Below, one piece after another: positions 59,678-64,000 of a stretch of DNA of 64,000 nucleotides. This DNA comes from Alkaliphilus hydrothermalis (GTDB lineage: Bacteria; Bacillota; Clostridia; Peptostreptococcales; Natronincolaceae). The translations under genes were made by a program, and so were the position numbers. Numbering within the stretch: the first letter of the stretch is position 1; the number at the start of each line of letters is the position of its first letter. A model generated the notes under the pieces. That model was not told the origin of the DNA, did not search any database, and saw only the letters and a program-made list of their open reading frames with translations. The DNA is taken from contig NZ_JAFBEE010000008.1 in NCBI RefSeq assembly GCF_016908555.1, forward strand, positions 54,689 to 118,688. Reading direction: 5' to 3'.

Positions 59678-61252
59678 ATGCCTGTAGAGTTGATCAAAGA
59701 TGTTTTTTTAGCAGATCAGGTAGTTGGTCAGGATACTGCTCAGGCCATCATTGAAGGAGATATTCTAGTGCCAGATATCAAGCCAGATATCACAAGAGTA
59801 ATTTCGGTGGATGGTGTCATTCAAGTAACGAAGAAAGAGATTGTAGAGAACAAAATCAATACCGAAGGCGTTATCAAGTTTAAAATTCTTTATGTTTCAG
59901 ATCGTGGGGAAGAGCCTCTATACAGCATAGACAGCAGTACTAGCTTTAAGCAAGCTATCCCTGTAGAAGGAATTAATTCAAAGATGAAGGCGGATGTTCA
60001 AGGGGAAATCGAACATATTGATTTCACCATCAACAATGAACGGAAAATCGGCGTAAAGGCAGTAGTGAACCTAGATGGAATCGCTGTTGAAAGCACTCAA
60101 CAAGAGTTGACCAAAGAGGTTGGCGGTCTAGGGGATTTACAAGTATTAAAGGAAAACCTACAATTTACTGATATTGTAGGAGAAGGAGTTTCTGAGACAT
60201 TGGTGAAGGATACCTTTGAAATTGATGAAGACCTTCCAGGGGTTAAGGAAATTCTAAAATGGAATGCTAGGGCCATTGAAAGAGAAACAAAGATTACTGA
60301 TGGTAAAGTGATTGTTGGTGGAACTATGTTGGTAGAGCTACTTTACATAGGGGAAGATGAGGAGAACACCCTTAACATTCTTAAGAAGGAAGTTCCCTTC
60401 ACCCATTTTGCAGAATTAAGAGATATTTTTAGTGATATGAAATATAAGCTAAAATTAAATGTTGATGATGTTTTCACTGAAATCAAGGAAAATATCCAAG
60501 GTGAAAGAAAAATCATCGAAGTAGAGGCCATAGCAAAGGTAGCCGTTAAAGTAATGGATACTCATAGCAGAGAACTGATTGTTGATGCGTATTCTCCAAG
60601 TCAAAAGTTGAAGGTTTTAAAAAATGAAGTTTCCTTCAAAGAAAATGTTGGTATGAATCGTGCCCACATGATGTTAAGGGAAACGTTAGATATTCCTTCA
60701 AATCAACCAGAAATCAAAAGAATGTTCTCAGTTCAAGTAAAGCCTGTATTGACAGACTATACATTAGTCGAAGATAAGACGATCATTGAAGGGGTATTAG
60801 AAACAACTGTGATCTATGTCTCTGAGGAAGACCTCCAGCCACTATATAGCTTTATGCAGGAAGTTCCCTTCAGACATTATGTAGATATTGATGGACTAAA
60901 AGAAGATATGGAGGCTGGCGTTGACTTATCCATCGAAGAGGTTGACTATAGTCTAATAAATAATAGTCAGGTAGATGTTAAGGTAAATATCGCTGCAACC
61001 TGTGAAGCCTTTGCCAAGAGGACAATTGAAGTAGTAAACAACATTGAAGAGTTGGGGGAAGCACTAGATACTAGTAAAAAGCCTAGCTTGACAATTTATT
61101 TCCTACAACCAGGGGATACCCTATGGCAGGTGGCTAAGCGATATCATACAACAGTGAAGCAGATACTTGAAAGCAACAACCTATCAAATGTTGAGGACAT
61201 AAAGGTAGGGGACTACATCATCATAGAAAAAGTTCATCAATTTAAATTTTAG
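59678..61252 (+). CDS. sipL: Spore coat morphogenetic protein, SipL-like (DUF3794/SPOCS + LysM)
   Basis: Protein of 524 residues. Three SPOCS (DUF3794) domains: residues about 30-140 (GDILVPDIKPDITRVISVDG), 170-290 (IDEDLPGVKEILKWNA) and 330-450 (LDIPSNQPEIKRMFSV), then a C-terminal LysM domain (FLQPGDTLWQVAKRYHTTVKQILESNNLSNVEDIKVGDYIII, given only to locate it, about 475-518). This order is that of clostridial SipL, which binds SpoIVA during spore coat assembly. ATG 59678 follows GGAGGGAGGAAG. ispE follows 166 bases later. Confidence 0.88.
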   Translation: MPVELIKDVFLADQVVGQDTAQAIIEGDILVPDIKPDITRVISVDGVIQVTKKEIVENKINTEGVIKFKILYVSDRGEEPLYSIDSSTSFKQAIPVEGINSKMKADVQGEIEHIDFTINNERKIGVKAVVNLDGIAVESTQQELTKEVGGLGDLQVLKENLQFTDIVGEGVSETLVKDTFEIDEDLPGVKEILKWNARAIERETKITDGKVIVGGTMLVELLYIGEDEENTLNILKKEVPFTHFAELRDIFSDMKYKLKLNVDDVFTEIKENIQGERKIIEVEAIAKVAVKVMDTHSRELIVDAYSPSQKLKVLKNEVSFKENVGMNRAHMMLRETLDIPSNQPEIKRMFSVQVKPVLTDYTLVEDKTIIEGVLETTVIYVSEEDLQPLYSFMQEVPFRHYVDIDGLKEDMEAGVDLSIEEVDYSLINNSQVDVKVNIAATCEAFAKRTIEVVNNIEELGEALDTSKKPSLTIYFLQPGDTLWQVAKRYHTTVKQILESNNLSNVEDIKVGDYIIIEKVHQFKF

Positions 61253-61287
61253 AACAAGAAGATAAAAAACTTAAATTTAAAAATTAG

Positions 61288-61316
61288 AAGGCCGCTTATA
61301 GAGCGGTCTTTTCTTT
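61288..61316 (+). terminator. Terminator after sipL
   Basis: AAGGCCGCT / AGCGGTCTT (one G-U), 5-base loop, TTCTTT. Confidence 0.78.
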
Positions 61317-61418
61317 GGAAGAATAGAATAAAATTATTTTATTAGGAAGGTTTTGCAGGATATGAACTATTTAGTATATAATATATAGTGTTAGGTAATT
61401 ATGAAGGAGTGGATGGGG

Positions 61419-62294
61419 ATGAGGGAAATCCAATTAAAATCAAGAGCGAAAATAAATCTATCCCTAGATGTACTAAGGAAGAGGGCCGACGGGTATCACG
61501 AGGTAGAGATGATTATGCAACAAATAGACCTTTACGACCGAGTGGTGCTAAAGGAGAGGGACGACAATAAAATTACGGTGATGAGTGATTGTGAATTTAT
61601 TCCTAAGGATTCAGGGAATATAGCTTATCAAGCAGCATTGTTAATGCAAAATAGAGGCAATACACAAAAAGGAATAGACATATATATTGAGAAAAACATC
61701 CCTGTAGCAGCAGGCTTAGCAGGGGGTAGCTCCAATGCAGCAGCTGTGATTACGGGTTTAAACAAACTTTGGAACCTTAACCTTTCGATGGAGGAACTGA
61801 TGGATATCGGTGTTAAAATAGGGGCTGATGTTCCCTTCTGTATCTTGGGAGGGGCGGCATTGGCAGAAGGAATCGGGGAAAAGCTAACCCCAATAGAGGG
61901 ACTAAAAAATGTATGGTTGGTAATTGCAAAGCCGTCTATTTCCGTTTCTACTGCTGAAGTATACGGTCACCTGGATTTGTCTAAACTTACAGATAGACCC
62001 AATACACCTGAGTTATTAAAATATGTGGAAGATGGGGATTTGTTGGCACTATCAAGAAATATGCGAAATGTATTAGAAACAGTCACAGAGACCAAATACC
62101 CTGTTATCAAAGAGATTAAAAACAAAATGGTGGAGTTTAATGGACTAGGGAGTATGATGTCTGGCAGTGGACCAACGGTTTTTGGGATCTACAAAAATTA
62201 TGAGCGGGCAAAGTCTGCCTATGAAAATCTATCGATATTATATAAACAAACCTATATGACTCAAAGCTACTGTAGGAGGAAAGAGGATGAGTAA
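61419..62294 (+). CDS. ispE: 4-diphosphocytidyl-2-C-methyl-D-erythritol kinase
   Basis: GHMP-family kinase of 291 residues in the MEP route to isoprenoids. SRAKINLSLDVLRKRADGYHEVEMIMQ at the N-terminus, ATP loop PVAAGLAGGSSNAAAV near 92 and SGSGPTVFGIY near 257. ATG 61419 follows AAGGAGTG with better spacing than an in-frame ATG at 61401. It overlaps the next gene by 8 bases, so they are co-translated. Confidence 0.95.
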   Translation: MREIQLKSRAKINLSLDVLRKRADGYHEVEMIMQQIDLYDRVVLKERDDNKITVMSDCEFIPKDSGNIAYQAALLMQNRGNTQKGIDIYIEKNIPVAAGLAGGSSNAAAVITGLNKLWNLNLSMEELMDIGVKIGADVPFCILGGAALAEGIGEKLTPIEGLKNVWLVIAKPSISVSTAEVYGHLDLSKLTDRPNTPELLKYVEDGDLLALSRNMRNVLETVTETKYPVIKEIKNKMVEFNGLGSMMSGSGPTVFGIYKNYERAKSAYENLSILYKQTYMTQSYCRRKEDE

Positions 62295-62961
62295 TTTGCA
62301 AAATCTTAAGATAGAAGGCTTTAAGCCCCTCAGGGAAATTGTATTTGAAAACCTAAGGGAAGCGATTTTAGAGGGACGATTGGAGCCAGGTCAGAGGATG
62401 ATGGAAATACAGCTGGCAGAACAATTGGGTGTCAGTAGAACCCCTGTTAGGGAGGCTATAAGGAAGCTAGAGCTGGAAGGGTTAGTCATCATGATCCCCC
62501 GCAAAGGGGCTTATGTTGCCGATGTGTCGGTAAAGGACATCTTAGAAGTTTTGGAGATTAGAGCGGTGTTGGAGGGTTTGGCTGCTTCATTAGCAGCTGA
62601 AAGAATGACAGAAGATGAAATGGACCAACTGGAGCTGATCTCCTACCAATTTAAGCAAAGCTATGAGAAAGATGATACAGAGGGCATGATTGAAAAAGAT
62701 GTGGAATTCCATGATTGCATTTTTAACTCCGCCAGAAATGAAAAACTAAATCAAATTGTTCAAGGATTGCGGGAGCAAATCTATCGTTTTCGTGTAGCCT
62801 ACATATCAGAATATAATAAGTCTAAGGCTTTGGTAGAGGAACATCAAGCTATCTTAGAAGCCATTTCCGAAAGAGATACAGAGAAAGCCAATGAGTTAGC
62901 CGTTAAGCATATAGAAAATCTAGGAAGTCAATTAATGGAGTCGGTTCATAAATCAAAATAA
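62287..62961 (+). CDS. GntR family regulator, FadR/FCD subfamily
   Basis: Protein of 224 residues. N-terminal winged helix with the GntR start FENLREAILEGRLEPGQRMMEIQLAEQLGVSRTPVREAIRKLELEGLV (described in part; about 18-65), then an all-helical FCD domain with metal-ligand pattern (D..H at DVEFHDCIF, later H in VEEHQAIL and AVKHIENL). Overlaps ispE. Effector unknown, probably an organic acid. Confidence 0.92.
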   Translation: MSNLQNLKIEGFKPLREIVFENLREAILEGRLEPGQRMMEIQLAEQLGVSRTPVREAIRKLELEGLVIMIPRKGAYVADVSVKDILEVLEIRAVLEGLAASLAAERMTEDEMDQLELISYQFKQSYEKDDTEGMIEKDVEFHDCIFNSARNEKLNQIVQGLREQIYRFRVAYISEYNKSKALVEEHQAILEAISERDTEKANELAVKHIENLGSQLMESVHKSK

Positions 62962-63053
62962 GTCAACTACCCATCACCTAAAGGAAATGGGCTTGTAACT
63001 GCCCAGTAAAATAAAGGGGGACAAATCCATAGACCGGTCAGGGGGCTTGTATA

Positions 63054-63791
63054 ATGCATGCTGTTATTTTAGCTGGAGGAAATCAAGGTAAAAGTAGCAA
63101 TACTTTTGGAAGCATTAAAGCATTGTGTGATTTTAAGGGGATTCCCATGATTAAATATGTTATCAATGCCCTAAGGGAATCGGGACATATTGATAAAATT
63201 ATGGTGATTGGAGATCAAGGGAAACTCAAAAAAATCATTGGCGATGATGCCGATGTGCTCACTCAAGAAGAGGAATCCATGATTGATAATTTGATAGTTG
63301 CCACAAATTATTTTGCTAATGAAGACCGATTATTAGTATCTACCTGTGATATTCCCCTCTTAAAAGGAGAAATGATTGCAGACTTTATTGAGGCTGGACT
63401 GAAGGAAAATAAAGAATTAATCTATCCCATTGTTGAGAGAAATATCTGTGAGGGGGCTTTTCCTGATGTAAAAAGAACCTTTGTCACCTTAAAGGAAGGT
63501 GCGTTTACTGGAGGGAATTTAGTTCTATTAGATCCAAAGGCAATGGGGAAAATAGAAGCAATCTCCCGTATGATGGTGGAGAATCGAAAAAATCCCGTCA
63601 AGATGAGTCGTCTGCTGGGGTGGAAATTTCTTTTGCTGCTGCTTTTAAAGCGACTCACAATAGAGGATATCGAAAACCATATAGAAAAAACTTTTAATAT
63701 TAAAGCAAAAGCCATGATTAATCTTAATCCAGAAGTAGGGAATGATGTTGATCGTTTAGAAGATGTAGCTATACTAGAAAAATATTTATAA
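63054..63791 (+). CDS. MobA-like/NTP transferase family protein
   Basis: Protein of 245 residues with the nucleotidyltransferase start MHAVILAGGNQGKSSN (degenerate LAGG-x-G-x-R, the Arg/Lys lost or replaced), PMIKYVINALRESGHIDKIMVIG and the acidic STCDIPLLKGEMIADF. It should form a nucleotide-sugar or similar activated molecule, but substrate is unknown. 92 bases after the GntR gene. In clostridia it commonly follows ispE and gntR. Confidence 0.8.
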   Translation: MHAVILAGGNQGKSSNTFGSIKALCDFKGIPMIKYVINALRESGHIDKIMVIGDQGKLKKIIGDDADVLTQEEESMIDNLIVATNYFANEDRLLVSTCDIPLLKGEMIADFIEAGLKENKELIYPIVERNICEGAFPDVKRTFVTLKEGAFTGGNLVLLDPKAMGKIEAISRMMVENRKNPVKMSRLLGWKFLLLLLLKRLTIEDIENHIEKTFNIKAKAMINLNPEVGNDVDRLEDVAILEKYL

Positions 63792-63794
63792 ACT

Positions 63795-63821
63795 AACTAC
63801 CCACTATGATGGGTAGTTTTT
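63795..63821 (+). terminator. Terminator after the nucleotidyltransferase gene
   Basis: AACTACCCA / TGGGTAGTT, 6-base loop, T-run. Confidence 0.88.
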
Positions 63822-63906
63822 AGGTGATAGGGAGGAAACGGAAAAAACTTATATATTGAATAGCAAAATCAGGTTAATGGGCATATAGAGTCGAGGGGGA
63901 CGGTTC

Positions 63907-64000
63907 GTGCGCCAAGCAAAGGGCGCACCATATAGTGGGTGGGAACCCCGCTGAGAAAGATTTAGCAAATCACTCATAGCGAGTCTTGGGCGACGTAGGG
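63907..64000 (+). mobile_element. 5' end of a probable group II intron (continues past the window)
   Basis: The sequence from 63907 begins GTGCG, the conserved 5' end of bacterial group II introns. GTGCGCC (63907-63913) pairs with GGCGCAC (63922-63928), and GTGGG...CCCCGC form a second stem, as in the first stems of domain I. The tail TAGCGAGTCTTGGGCGAC is also of the type seen in such introns. The rest, including any maturase, lies outside. It starts about 86 bases after a terminator. Confidence 0.6.

Noticed and set aside
61388..61570. 60-codon plus-strand frame overlapping the start of ispE
   Set aside because: It overlaps ispE in another frame, and ispE has unmistakable kinase motifs.

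Overview
The window looks like a chromosomal segment of a low-GC, spore-forming, strictly anaerobic Firmicute (class Clostridia). I would guess an Alkaliphilus-like member of the Clostridiaceae/Peptostreptococcaceae side, but this cannot be settled from one window. The signs are AT-rich DNA, strong AGGAGG ribosome binding sites, frequent TTG/GTG starts, pyruvate:ferredoxin oxidoreductase, a class III hybrid-cluster protein, superoxide reductase, sporulation genes (splB, a SpoIID-amidase, veg, sipL), an arginine deiminase pathway, an NhaC antiporter and three UGA-containing selenoprotein genes. No rRNA, tRNA or CRISPR array was seen.

Layout. 1-10.2 kb: start of a probable PLP enzyme, a cytoplasmic parvulin, nitronate monooxygenase, a SagB-type nitroreductase, PFOR (nifJ), a patatin and cardiolipin synthase. 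10.3-18.2 kb: BrnQ, superoxide reductase, two MATE exporters, a SEC-C protein, dimeric dUTPase and hcp with a CRP/FNR-like palindrome. 18.4-24.3 kb: small proteins, a ferritin-like protein, Tpx, a phosphoesterase with an altered metal motif, unknown proteins, a nitroreductase and a lipoprotein. 24.3-28.8 kb: a paired small DMT transporter, a GCS2-type glutamate-cysteine ligase overlapping an ATP-grasp-like ligase, and truA. 28.8-32.9 kb: an accessory patch with a broken ABC exporter, two head-to-head IS66 remnants and a secreted-protein/membrane-protein pair. 33-36.4 kb: an AI-2E family protein, an EamA transporter and spore photoproduct lyase.

36.7-43.7 kb is a phosphate block: a chemoreceptor gene followed by pstSCAB-phoU. 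Both the chemoreceptor and pstS have four hexamers at exact 11-bp spacing (Pho boxes) at the same distance from the -10, so the chemoreceptor appears to be a phosphate-starvation gene. 43.8-46.5 kb: an extracytoplasmic protein with three FMN-binding domains, and NhaC. 46.7-48 kb: a compact group of three selenoprotein genes (peroxiredoxin, HesB/IscA-like, thioredoxin-like) that ordinary gene calling would truncate or miss. 48.3-50 kb: a two-domain Usp, a small zinc-ribbon protein and a divergent MarR regulator.

50.2-63.8 kb: a SpoIID-amidase fusion, veg with two consensus promoters in tandem, arcA-argF/arcB-arcC, a membrane protein, a YcdB/SLH cell-surface protein, sipL, ispE, a GntR regulator and a nucleotidyltransferase. 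The last ~94 bases look like the 5' end of a group II intron that continues beyond the window. Functional themes are redox/oxidant defence (SOR, Hcp, Tpx, Sec-Prx, thiol synthesis), phosphate acquisition, spore formation and arginine fermentation.
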